Source: Nostoc punctiforme NIES-2108
Lineage (GTDB): Bacteria > Cyanobacteriota > Cyanobacteriia > Cyanobacteriales > Nostocaceae
DNA length: 52,803 bases
Assembly: GCA_003326195.1 (NCBI GenBank)
Contig: LXQE01000117.1
Location: 259,677 to 312,479, forward strand
Reading direction: 5' to 3'
The position numbers and the translations under genes were made by a program. The notes below the pieces were generated by a model. The model was not told the DNA's origin and did no database searches. It saw only the letters and a list, made by a program, of their open reading frames with translations. Within the stretch, counting starts at the first letter, position 1; the number at the start of each line of letters is the position of its first letter. Of this stretch, positions 17,471-25,249 are shown one piece after another.

Positions 17471-19054
17471 ATGACTCAACTTAATGGGAATCACCTCAAC
17501 GGCAATCAGAAAAACGGCAATCACAAAAATGGAGTGAAGCACGATTCACAGGTACTGACAAAACAACAGAAAACTGCTCAAGAGTCTTTTACTAACTTAA
17601 ATAATCAGGAGTTTGAGCAATCTATTGTTTTGCGCCAATCTCCAATTTGGTCGCGTACAATCATGATTACACTAGTAGGGCTAGCCTGCTTTGGAATTGC
17701 TTGGGCTTATTTTGCAAAAATTGAGCAAGTAGTGCCAGCAACCGGGCAATTAAAACCCCAAGGAACAGTCAAAGAAGTTCAGGCTCCTGTGAGTGGAGTG
17801 GTGAAAACAGTTAATGTAAAAGATGGACAAGAAGTAAAGGCAGGTGATTTACTGCTAACTTTTGATTCCATCGCCTCTGTTGCCGAATTAAATTCTTTGA
17901 ATAAAATTCGCCTTGCATTAATGAAAGAAAACCAGATTTATCGCCGATTGATGGGTGTAAGTACTGCCAATGGATCTGAACTGTTATATTTGCGCGGTAA
18001 CTTGCCACAAGAAACTGCTTTTTTGCTGAAAAGTCGGGCAGCATTAGTAGCAGAAAATGAGCTATTCCGCACTCAATTAAAAAATTCTGGTCAAGATTCT
18101 GGAGTAGGAATTGATGAACAACAACTTCTACGAGTTGCTAAACAGGAATTAGACTCTCGGTCTTCCGCAGCACGATTGGAAGTAGAAAAAACCAAAAAAC
18201 AACTGGTTCAAAATCAAATTAAGCTGGAAGATAGTAAATCAAGTTTAGCTATTCAAGAGGGGATTTTAAATAAGCTGAAGATATTAGCAGAAGAAGGTGG
18301 GATTTCTCAGCTTCAGTATCTCAATCAGCAACAAGAAGTTCAAAACCGCACGGCAGAAGTAGCGCAACTAGGTGAGGAACTGAAACGCCTTGAGTTTGAT
18401 ATAGAAAAAGGACAACAAGAGTTAAGCAATACGGTGGCTGTTTCTGATAAAAACATTTTGGATAAGATAGCCCAGAACAAACAGCAGATTGCCACAATCG
18501 ATAGCCAATTCATGAAAGTTGTGCTGGAAAATGAGCAGCGTTTGGCAGATGTCAATAGTAAAATATCTCAATCACAGTTAAACGTTAAATATCAAGAACT
18601 TCGCGCACCTGTAGCTGGAACAGTTTTTGATTTGCAAGCCAAAAATCCTGGGTTTGTCGCAACCCCAACTACAAAACTGTTGCAAATTGTCCCCAATGAA
18701 AACTATATCGCTGAAGTTTTCATCACTAACAAAGATATTGGGTTTGTGCGAAAAGGTATGAAAGTAGATGTCAGAATTGACTCTTTTCCTTACAGCGAGT
18801 TTGGCGATATCAAGGGAGAAGTGACTGGGATAGGTTCAGACGCATTACCGCCAGATCAAACCCATCAGTTTTACAGATTTCCGGCAAAAGTCTCATTAGA
18901 TAAGCAATCCTTAGTAATTAAGGGCAAAAAAGTTAACTTGCAATCAGGTATGTCCATCAGTGCCAATATAAAAGTGCGCGAAGAACGGACTGTGCTTAGT
19001 TTATTCACTGAGTTGTTTACCAAGCAAGTTGATGCTCTTAAAGAGGTACGATAA
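17471..19054 (+). CDS. HlyD-family periplasmic adaptor of type I secretion
   Basis: I chose the ATG at 17471; a TTG 45 bases upstream is in frame, but that stretch is CAAAATC-type STRR DNA. 527 residues. A cytoplasmic N-terminus rich in Asn/Gly/His (NGNHLNGNQKNG) precedes one membrane segment (~63-83), a first half-lipoyl motif (VQAPVSGVVKTVNVKDGQEV), a long coiled coil (~190-370), a second half-lipoyl motif (LRAPVAGTVFDLQ) and a C-terminal beta-barrel ending in NLQSGMSISANIKVREE. This is the usual HlyD plan, bridging the inner-membrane ABC exporter and an outer-membrane TolC-type channel. No tolC-like gene is in the window, so the channel is encoded elsewhere. It probably shares an operon with the exporter at 14372. 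Confidence 0.92.
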   Translation: MTQLNGNHLNGNQKNGNHKNGVKHDSQVLTKQQKTAQESFTNLNNQEFEQSIVLRQSPIWSRTIMITLVGLACFGIAWAYFAKIEQVVPATGQLKPQGTVKEVQAPVSGVVKTVNVKDGQEVKAGDLLLTFDSIASVAELNSLNKIRLALMKENQIYRRLMGVSTANGSELLYLRGNLPQETAFLLKSRAALVAENELFRTQLKNSGQDSGVGIDEQQLLRVAKQELDSRSSAARLEVEKTKKQLVQNQIKLEDSKSSLAIQEGILNKLKILAEEGGISQLQYLNQQQEVQNRTAEVAQLGEELKRLEFDIEKGQQELSNTVAVSDKNILDKIAQNKQQIATIDSQFMKVVLENEQRLADVNSKISQSQLNVKYQELRAPVAGTVFDLQAKNPGFVATPTTKLLQIVPNENYIAEVFITNKDIGFVRKGMKVDVRIDSFPYSEFGDIKGEVTGIGSDALPPDQTHQFYRFPAKVSLDKQSLVIKGKKVNLQSGMSISANIKVREERTVLSLFTELFTKQVDALKEVR

Positions 19055-19161
19055 AGAGGGTTGAGTTAAAAGACCCGCAGTGACTCCACAAGGAGAGTTG
19101 CTACTTCAGTAAGTACATTAGTACTGAGTACTTTTTCCTCTCTCAGCACTCAACACTCTTG

Positions 19162-19662
19162 ATGATGGTTAATTTTCAACGCATCGAACCCGCTCCCGGA
19201 CAAGAATCAGTTTGGGATTATCCCCGTCCTCCTCTTTTGGAGGATACAACCAAACATATCCAAATAATCTTTAACGGAGTAGTAATTGTAGATACTCACA
19301 GCGCCAAACGTGTTTTAGAAACCAGTCATCCTCCTTCTTACTACATTCCCCCAGCGGATATCAAAATGGAATATCTACAGATGACTCCGCAATCTAGCTT
19401 TTGTGAATGGAAGGGAAGTGCTGGTTACTACACAATCCGAGTTGGTGAAAAAGAAGTCCATAATGCTGCCTGGTTCTACCCCAAGCCCACACCAGCCTTT
19501 GAATCTATGAAGGACTATGTAGCTTTTTACGCTCATTTAATGGATAAATGCTACGTCAATGGCGAAGAGGTGCAACCACAACCAGGTAACTTCTACGGCG
19601 GTTGGATAACCAGTGATATTGTAGGGCCATTTAAAGGCGCTCCTGGTACTTGGGGATGGTAA
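19162..19662 (+). CDS. DUF427 domain protein
   Basis: About 166 residues, starting at one of two adjacent ATGs (19162/19165); a TTG at 19159 is less likely. It shows the DUF427 pattern nearly end to end: VWDYPRPP, VVIVDTHSAKRVLETSHPP, SYYIPPADI, CEWKGSAGYY, AAWFYP, YVAFY and the C-terminal PQPGNFYGGWITSDIVGPFKG. Family members are small soluble proteins of unknown biochemical role. There is no signal peptide. It lies 107 bases after the HlyD gene on the same strand, separated by STRR-like DNA, so it could be read from the same transcript; a functional link to secretion is not shown. Confidence 0.88.
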   Translation: MMVNFQRIEPAPGQESVWDYPRPPLLEDTTKHIQIIFNGVVIVDTHSAKRVLETSHPPSYYIPPADIKMEYLQMTPQSSFCEWKGSAGYYTIRVGEKEVHNAAWFYPKPTPAFESMKDYVAFYAHLMDKCYVNGEEVQPQPGNFYGGWITSDIVGPFKGAPGTWGW

Positions 19663-19727
19663 GCCGATTTTGGATTTTGGATTTTAAATTTTGAATTCAA
19701 ATTCAAGAATGTTGTTTCTAAATCCAG

Positions 19728-20255
19728 ATGAAAGTAGAAGTAGTACCACATAATCCAACATAGCACGGCAAATTCGACGATGAATCAAAGTATGTTGCAC
19801 TTACACTAGGTGAAAATGTAGTTGCTATTCACCATATTGGCAGCACAGCAATTCCACATATCTGCGCCAAACCCATTATTGATTTGCTGGTTGAAGTTGA
19901 AAACATTACCAAAGTAGATGATTGTAGTTTGAGTATGGAAGCATTAGGTTATGAAGTAATGGGCGAGTTTGGCATACCAGTTCGCCGCTACTTTCGTAAA
20001 GATAATGAAACAGGTACAAGAACGCATCATGTCCACACCTTTACAGCCAGATAGCCAGAAGTAGAACGACACTTAGCATTTCGGGATTACATGATTGCAC
20101 ATCCCGAAGATGCACAAAAATATAGTGAATTAAAACGTAAGTTAGCAAAACAATATGCTAACGATATCATCGGATATATGGATGGGAAAGATGGGTTCAT
20201 CAAAGAAATGCAAAAGAAAGCATTGGTATGGTGGACACTGAATAAATCTGAATAA
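19728..20255 (+). pseudogene. GrpB/UPF0157 family protein broken by two in-frame amber codons
   Basis: From ATG 19728 to TAA 20253 a single frame reads as a full-length GrpB-family protein of about 175 codons: MKVEVVPHNP, VAIHHIGSTAIP, KPIIDLLVEVENITKV, MGEFGIPVRRYFRKD, THHVHTF, RHLAFRDYMIAHPEDAQKYS and YMDGKDGFIKEM. The frame is interrupted only by TAG at 19761-19763 (codon 12, where homologues usually have Trp) and TAG at 20052-20054. There is no frameshift or deletion. GrpB-like proteins belong to the nucleotidyltransferase fold and their role is poorly known. Two point nonsense changes in an otherwise well-kept frame suggest recent inactivation. Confidence 0.85.
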
Positions 20256-20385
20256 CACAATCTCTTTTACCCATCTCCCGTAACATTTAAAACTCCAATT
20301 CTGTATTCCAAAGATAGACTAATAAACCAAGTTTTCTGAAATATCAAAAAACCCGGTTTATAGGATTACTGAATTGATGTTATAG

Positions 20386-21378
20386 CTACCTAGCAGCTTT
20401 CGTTTCAAACATCAAATACGTTCCTCCTAGCCCTTCTACAATTGTGCGTGTATTGGCAATCATCATTTTCTGATAAGTGTCGGCGTCGCTTCCTGGTTCA
20501 CTAAGCCCCTCAGCGTACAGCTTTCTGTCAGAAATGTTCACTTCAGCTTCTTTGGCTACAGATTGAATCAAATTAGGATTAATTTCCACCTCAGCAAAAA
20601 TTGTTGAGACTTTAGCCCGTTTAATGTTTGTAGCCAAATTTTTCACTCGTTCGTCCGTCAGCTTTTCATTAGTACTAATACTTTGCAATCCTCCTGTCAA
20701 TGAAATACGGTATGCTTTGGCGTAATAACTCAGTGCATCAGAGGTTGTAATTAACTTACGTTCTTTGGTAGGAATACTGGCAATTCTTGACTTAATCCAA
20801 CTATCTAGTTGAGTTAGCTCATTGGTAATTTTTTTAGTATTACTACTATAAACCTCTGCATCACTAGATTGTAATTTTCTCAAATTACTATTAATTACCT
20901 GCACCATTCTGATAGCATTTTTGGTATTGTGCCAAACATGAGGATCGGTTACATTCTTACCACCTGCCTGAAATTTTTGTGGCTTAGGCACTGCCAGTTG
21001 AGCGACGGCTATTTTTGGTGTAGGGTTTTTAGTCGCTTTAATTAACTTGATCAGATTTGGTTCAAAATTGTAACCATTATAAAGAATAAGATTAGCTTGC
21101 TCAATGGCTTTACGATCTTCCGGTTTTGGTTTATAAAATTGGGGATCGGCAGTAGAGGGAATTAAGCAGGTGAGGTTAACTGTATTTCCAGCAACCTGCC
21201 TGGTTAAGTCACACAGTACGCTTGTAGTCGCTACAACTTGGGGAAGATTCTCATTTACCTGGGTGTTAGTCTGAGTGAATGTAGTTCTTACAACTTGATT
21301 TCCACATCCAACAAATCCAATTGTCAAGGCCGCAAGAATAGTGCGGAAGAAATTATTCAATGGTGATTTTTTTGACAT
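20386..21378 (-). CDS. Zinc/manganese-type ABC transporter substrate-binding lipoprotein
   Basis: 330 residues from the ATG at 21378 (a TTG lies two codons upstream). A lipoprotein signal (LAALTIGFVGC) places it at the outer face of the plasma membrane. The fold is the cluster A-I (ZnuA/PsaA) type: VVATTSVLCDLTRQVAG at the start, DPHVWHN with the second metal His, FAEVEINP with the Glu, and EPGSDADTY with the Asp. The first metal His, normally in ADPHxYxPxPxD, is Gln here (ADPQFYKPKPED), and THD is TSD. A Zur-like palindrome lies 28-44 bases upstream. No permease or ATPase gene is adjacent, so it is either an orphan binding protein or serves a transporter encoded elsewhere. Confidence 0.88.
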   Translation of the reverse strand: MSKKSPLNNFFRTILAALTIGFVGCGNQVVRTTFTQTNTQVNENLPQVVATTSVLCDLTRQVAGNTVNLTCLIPSTADPQFYKPKPEDRKAIEQANLILYNGYNFEPNLIKLIKATKNPTPKIAVAQLAVPKPQKFQAGGKNVTDPHVWHNTKNAIRMVQVINSNLRKLQSSDAEVYSSNTKKITNELTQLDSWIKSRIASIPTKERKLITTSDALSYYAKAYRISLTGGLQSISTNEKLTDERVKNLATNIKRAKVSTIFAEVEINPNLIQSVAKEAEVNISDRKLYAEGLSEPGSDADTYQKMMIANTRTIVEGLGGTYLMFETKAAR

Positions 21379-21405
21379 CCTCAACTCCTACTGGATGTAT
21401 AAAAA

Positions 21406-21422
21406 AAGATAATCATTATTGG
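21406..21422 (-). promoter_or_regulatory. Zur-box-like palindrome upstream of the metal-binding lipoprotein gene
   Basis: AAGATAATCATTATTGG contains the core GATAATCATTAT, very close to the cyanobacterial Zur consensus TGATAATNATTATCA. It lies 28-44 bases before the ATG, where a bound Zn-loaded Zur would block transcription. Confidence 0.65.
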
Positions 21423-22153
21423 TAAAGTGTTAGTAAAATACCAGGGGAAAGTCTTCAGCAGGGAAGAGGTTAAGGGCTGAGGGGGAAGCCTTCGGGAAAG
21501 AAAAGGGTAAAGGTTAATGGAAGAGGAATTAATAGACTTTCTCCTTGATCGCTTCGCTTATCTGTTTCTCCAGTCCACACCCAGCAATTTTTGGTTGGTG
21601 AACCACTAGTGAGGTTTTTACAGGCAAAATATTAGTTAACTGCACACGACAGGCTGGAAAACTGGTAGAGGTAGGAGCACAATAATAAAGGCAATGCTGG
21701 GGAGTATCCAAAGAGGGTAGTGTAGTTCTCTCACCATCTGTTGAAGGGTCTATACCATTGTGCTTACATCCCACAAAGCTCCAAATTGACTAGGATTATC
21801 AAGTTAAGAAGTCGGAGGTAGTAATGATGGGGCTTATGGAGCATACGGGTTGATTTCGCAAACCGAGTCGTGAATCTAAGGCAATTGTAGCTGTGGTTTT
21901 GCGAGGTGTGGACATATCATTGTTACAAAATTGGCAAATTGGCGATTTTTTAGCCATCAGCCTTTGTTACACTAATTTTCACCTAGTAAAGTCTTTCAAT
22001 ATTGGTTAGAGCATCATCTAACTACTTTTTATTGCCAGAACCCAGATGTACTTTGTGCCATAAATTTTATCCTCTAGTTTCTTCATCATTCAATAAGAGC
22101 CAAATCAAGTATATAGAACAATTCCTCAAAGTTAATATTGGTCAAGATAAACA
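21423..22153. other. Non-coding gap
   Basis: About 730 bases with no gene I can support. Purine-rich simple sequence occurs at 21435-21520. An 82-codon minus-strand frame near 21529-21774 has no recognisable domain or ribosome site. The promoter for the gene at 22154 should lie near its right end. Confidence 0.35.
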
Positions 22154-22489
22154 ATGGTAATTTTAGTTGTCATAATTAACACCCTGATTTCGCTGACACT
22201 ACTCTATGTGGCTTGGCGGGTGTGGCAACTTAAGCAGCAGCTAGCATATATAGCAGATAGGTTAACCGCCTATGAAAGTTGTACCAATGCAGCACTGAAT
22301 AAAGCACCTGAAAATATTTATCTCAGCCAACAGAATATTTATAACTTACGGCAGAGAAATCAAGCGCTACAAATACAAATTCAACAAGTGCGGCAAATTA
22401 TCAGTCTACTTTTGCTAGGACGGCAAATCTGGCAGCGTTATTTTCTGAAGCTAGAGTTAATATCTGGGAAAAGAACAGTTGCAAAATGA
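22154..22489 (+). CDS. Small membrane-anchored coiled-coil protein, function unknown
   Basis: 111 residues. An N-terminal membrane segment (VILVVIINTLISLTLLYVAWRVW) is followed by a Gln-rich helical region with heptad-like spacing (QQNIYNLRQRNQALQIQIQQVRQ) and a second short hydrophobic stretch (IISLLLLGRQIW). The plan and Gln-rich helix resemble small cyanobacterial conserved hypothetical proteins, but I do not recognise a family. ATG at 22154; no strong ribosome site. No operon partner: the next gene starts more than 500 bases downstream. Confidence 0.6.
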   Translation: MVILVVIINTLISLTLLYVAWRVWQLKQQLAYIADRLTAYESCTNAALNKAPENIYLSQQNIYNLRQRNQALQIQIQQVRQIISLLLLGRQIWQRYFLKLELISGKRTVAK

Positions 22490-23017
22490 GTTACAGCAGA
22501 ATTCAGAATTGCGAATGGGCTACGCCCCGCTGCGCTAACAGGAGTAAAACACGCTTTATATCTGGGAAGCAGAATTAGCTTGTGTACCTCACCAACTTCA
22601 AATCTGCTCTATGTCAGATTCAGATGAACATTGATGATTAAAGCTGACGGGGGAAAACGCAGAGAAGTCCGTAGTAAGATCCCATAGAGTGCATTGACTT
22701 CTAGCGTAGGCATAGCCCGCCGCAGGCATCGCTTCCCCTTTCCATACCCTCAAAGCTTGTTATTAAGAGCGTCTCCATCAGGAGAAGGGAACGGAACTAC
22801 TCAAGACACAACCCAAAGAGATGCCCACCAGAGGTATCAAAACTTTGGGAGATATGGGGAGTTTTGAATTATAAGCAATTAATGCTTTTAGTATTAATGA
22901 ATAAAAGCAACATTTCTGGCTGATATTTTGTCACCATAGATTGACTGAATAAAATCAGTTGAGTCTTGCAAGGGGAGAAAACCCACCTAAAATGGGTGTA
23001 AGGAGAGAAAAAATAAG
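22490..23017. other. Non-coding gap with dispersed repeats; RBS and hairpin before the YtxH gene
   Basis: Fragments of two common Nostoc repeats are visible: GGGCTACGCCCCGCTGCGCT (about 22517) and a GCGTAGGC/GCCCGCCGC type (about 22700). At the right end, a hairpin ACCCA-CCTAAAA-TGGGT (about 22981-22998) is followed within a few bases by the strong Shine-Dalgarno AAGGAGAG of the gene at 23018. Nothing else was recognised. Confidence 0.4.
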
Positions 23018-23368
23018 ATGTCTAATAACCGTTCTGGAGTATTTATTGGCGGTTTGATGCTGGGAGCTACCATCGGTGCTTTGACCGGTTTACTCGTAGC
23101 TCCACGCACAGGGCGCGAAACGCGTAAAATTTTGAAAAAATCTGCCAATGCTATCCCAGAATTGGCAGAAGATTTATCAATGAGTGTGCAAATTCAGGCA
23201 GATCGTCTCTCTGCTAGCGCACTGCGAAACTGGGATGAGACTTTAGATAGATTACGGGAAGCGATCGCAGCAGGTGTAGATGCCAGCCAGCGAGAAAACC
23301 AAGTCTTAAAGCGACAAACATCTGTTGAAGAATCAGATTCGCTTCCCCAGCAATTAGAACGCTCATAA
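23018..23368 (+). CDS. YtxH-domain protein
   Basis: 116 residues. The N-terminal glycine-rich membrane helix (GVFIGGLMLGATIGALTGLLVAP) followed by RTGRETRKILKK is the YtxH signature, found in small stress-associated membrane proteins. The rest is an amphipathic helix (ELAEDLSMSVQIQADRLSAS) ending in a polar tail. A strong AAGGAGAG ribosome site stands about 10 bases before the ATG, and a hairpin just upstream of it could modulate translation. The gene at 23380 follows after 11 bases and is clearly co-transcribed; both products are small membrane proteins. Confidence 0.82.
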   Translation: MSNNRSGVFIGGLMLGATIGALTGLLVAPRTGRETRKILKKSANAIPELAEDLSMSVQIQADRLSASALRNWDETLDRLREAIAAGVDASQRENQVLKRQTSVEESDSLPQQLERS

Positions 23369-23379
23369 ATGATATAACC

Positions 23380-23919
23380 GTGATTGAACCCCTGTTTTGG
23401 TTGGGACTTTCTTTACTTTTAGTCGCCACAAGCTTGACTGCGGTTTTAGTGGCGGCAATACCGGCTTTGCAGGAGTTAGCACGCGCAGCTCGCAGTGCAG
23501 AAAAGCTATTTGATACTCTCTCGCGGGAGTTACCACCCACTTTAGAAGCTATCCGCGTAACTGGCTTAGAAATCACTGACTTAACTGATGATGTCAGTGA
23601 AGGTGTAAAAAGTGCTAGTCAAGTAGTGAAGCAAGTTGACCAAAGTCTTGATAGCGCAAGAATTCAGGCTCAAAATCTGCAAGTAGGTACGCGCAGCATC
23701 TTGATTGGCGCGAAAGCTGCTTGGAAAAACTTCACGCGCCAAAAACCCGTAAGGCGGACGAGCGATCGCTTACCAAGCAATGAAAAGCCACCTCTAACGT
23801 TGCGAGAACGAGAAGTGCTGAAGCAAGAAAATCGCCGAATCAAAGCAGAAGTGTACCGTGCTAATGACGGTTACAACGACACTGCTAGCTGGGAAACAAA
23901 TTTCGATGACGAAGATTGA
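23380..23919 (+). CDS. DUF948-like membrane protein
   Basis: 179 residues from a GTG start, 11 bases after the YtxH gene. One N-terminal membrane segment ([26 protein letters not shown]) is followed by a helix with repeated SA/VK..D pattern ([20 protein letters not shown]), typical of DUF948 proteins, and a charged C-terminal tail. YtxH and DUF948 proteins are often encoded together in cyanobacteria and Firmicutes, which supports both calls. The biochemical role is unknown; a membrane-stress role is only an inference. Confidence 0.8.
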   Translation: MIEPLFWLGLSLLLVATSLTAVLVAAIPALQELARAARSAEKLFDTLSRELPPTLEAIRVTGLEITDLTDDVSEGVKSASQVVKQVDQSLDSARIQAQNLQVGTRSILIGAKAAWKNFTRQKPVRRTSDRLPSNEKPPLTLREREVLKQENRRIKAEVYRANDGYNDTASWETNFDDED

Positions 23920-23923
23920 ATTA

Positions 23924-23993
23924 GGGCATTGGGCATTGGGCATTGGGCATTGGGCATTGGGCATTGGGCATTGGGCATTGGGCATTGGGCATT
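23924..23993. repeat. Tandem heptamer array, 10 x GGGCATT
   Basis: Ten perfect copies of the 7-base unit GGGCATT run without interruption just after the DUF948 gene. This is an STRR-type array of the kind found in heterocystous cyanobacteria. CCCAATG-like units recur at 24164-24202. Confidence 0.95.
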
Positions 23994-24056
23994 GGTATTT
24001 GAAAACTCTTTCCTAGTCCCTAGAGCGTGTTTTCAAACCCCAAATTAGACTTAATT

Positions 24057-24152
24057 GTAGGTTGGGTTGAGGGACAAAACCCAACATTTACGTTGTTTTG
24101 TTGGGTTGCGCTTCCCTACGGGACGCTACGCGAACGCTTAACCTCAATCTAC
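24057..24152. repeat. MITE-like inverted repeat with a second repeat nested in one arm
   Basis: The left end GTAGGTTGGGTTGAG and right end CTTAACCTCAATCTAC are imperfect inverted copies around AAAACCCAACATTTACGTTG / TTTTGTTGGGTT. This is a familiar cyanobacterial palindromic repeat. The right arm is interrupted by CCCTACGGGACGCTACGCGA, another dispersed repeat. No gene is present in 23920-24330. Confidence 0.6.
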
Positions 24153-24330
24153 GTTTCCTGTCTCTTTCCCATGCCCCATGCCCAATACCCCATGCCCAAT
24201 ACTCAAAAACGCTTTGCTTTGATCCCTTAGATTAGAGTAAAGTAAACAAGTGTAAAGAACTATCATTTTTCTAGTACTCTTTTAAAACAACTTGTTCGCT
24301 TTTACCGTTAATATTTGTATAAAAACGTCC

Positions 24331-25140
24331 ATGCAATCTTGTTTTTGGCGACGAATTCTAGTATCTATTGCAGTATTTTTCCTGGTTGGGTCAATTTGGG
24401 TGATGCATTCTCCCCCAGCACTGGCTTATGACAATCCTGAGTTACTTCCTGACACCTTTACCCCAGTTGTAGATTTAGCTAAATCTCTGCCTGTGCTGCA
24501 AGAAGAAAGGCTTGTCAAAGATTTAGAGCAGTTTGAAGCCGACACGGGCTGGAAACTGCGAGTCTTAACCCAATATGACCGCACTCCAGGTCGCGCGGTT
24601 ATCAAATATTGGGGTTTGGATGACAAAAGCATTCTACTAGTTGCTGATTCTCGTGGCGGTAACATCCTCAGTTTTAGCGTTGGTGATGCTGTTTATGAAC
24701 TTTTACCCCGGACTTTTTGGATAGAACTGCAAACCCGCTTCGGTAATTTGTATTTTGTCCGCGAACAAGGCGAAGACCAAGCCATTCTACAAGCCTTAGA
24801 ATCGGTTAAAGGCTGTTTGCTCAAAGGGGGCTGCAATGTTGTCCCCGGACTACCACGAGAGCAGTGGATTCTCACCTTGATTACCTCAGTTATTGGTGGG
24901 GTGATTTGTGGATTTGCAGCTCAACCCCGCCAAAAAGGACAAGTTTTTGCTTGGCAATGGGCTTTAATTTTCTCACCTTTGTGGGGAATCTTGTTTATTG
25001 CCTTCGGCATTGGGCCAGTTGTAACGCGTACAAGCGACTGGTTGCCTTTAGTTCGCAATATCTCTGGGTTTCTCATTGGCGTCTTGGTTGCCTACCTATC
25101 TCCTATTTTCAGTCGGTCTTCTTCTAGTAATGAGTTATGA
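24331..25140 (+). CDS. TPM-domain (Psb32-like) membrane protein
   Basis: 269 residues from the ATG at 24331; a TTG 39 bases upstream is in frame but less likely. A signal peptide (RRILVSIAVFFLVGSIWVMHSPPALA) precedes a TPM domain (~35-170; LPDTFTPVVDLAKSLP, LVKDLEQFEADTGWKLRVLT, WGLDDKSILLVAD, LPRTFW), then two to three membrane helices. TPM proteins with this plan include Psb32, linked to photosystem II repair and protection. The domain faces the lumen or periplasm. Its exact role here is inferred only from family resemblance. STRR DNA separates it from cobH. Confidence 0.82.
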   Translation: MQSCFWRRILVSIAVFFLVGSIWVMHSPPALAYDNPELLPDTFTPVVDLAKSLPVLQEERLVKDLEQFEADTGWKLRVLTQYDRTPGRAVIKYWGLDDKSILLVADSRGGNILSFSVGDAVYELLPRTFWIELQTRFGNLYFVREQGEDQAILQALESVKGCLLKGGCNVVPGLPREQWILTLITSVIGGVICGFAAQPRQKGQVFAWQWALIFSPLWGILFIAFGIGPVVTRTSDWLPLVRNISGFLIGVLVAYLSPIFSRSSSSNEL

Positions 25141-25203
25141 GTGAGTAGTTAGGAGTGAGTAGTTTAATTAACTTATAACTCCTAACTCCTAACTCTTAAC
25201 TCT
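25141..25203. repeat. STRR sequence (GAGTTAGGAGT / ACTCCTAACTC type)
   Basis: Imperfect heptamer-like units GAGTAGTTAGGAGT and then TAACTCCTAACTCCTAACTC face each other as an inverted pair. It fills the gap between the TPM gene and cobH and could fold into a hairpin. Confidence 0.8.
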
Positions 25204-25249
25204 CTGAAGCTGATAAGCTGAAAGCTAATATTTGAGAAGCTCAACAAAA

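Noticed and set aside
19761..20054. TAG recoding (selenocysteine/pyrrolysine-like) in the GrpB gene
   Set aside because: No recoding element seen and cyanobacteria are not known to use it; nonsense mutations are simpler.
21529..21774. 81-residue minus-strand frame
   Set aside because: No ribosome site, no domain, irregular composition; likely chance.
23924..23993. CRISPR-like tandem array
   Set aside because: Unit is 7 bases with no spacers; an STRR.
24292..24330. Upstream TTG start for the TPM protein
   Set aside because: The ATG at 24331 gives a proper signal peptide directly; the extra 13 residues look untranslated.
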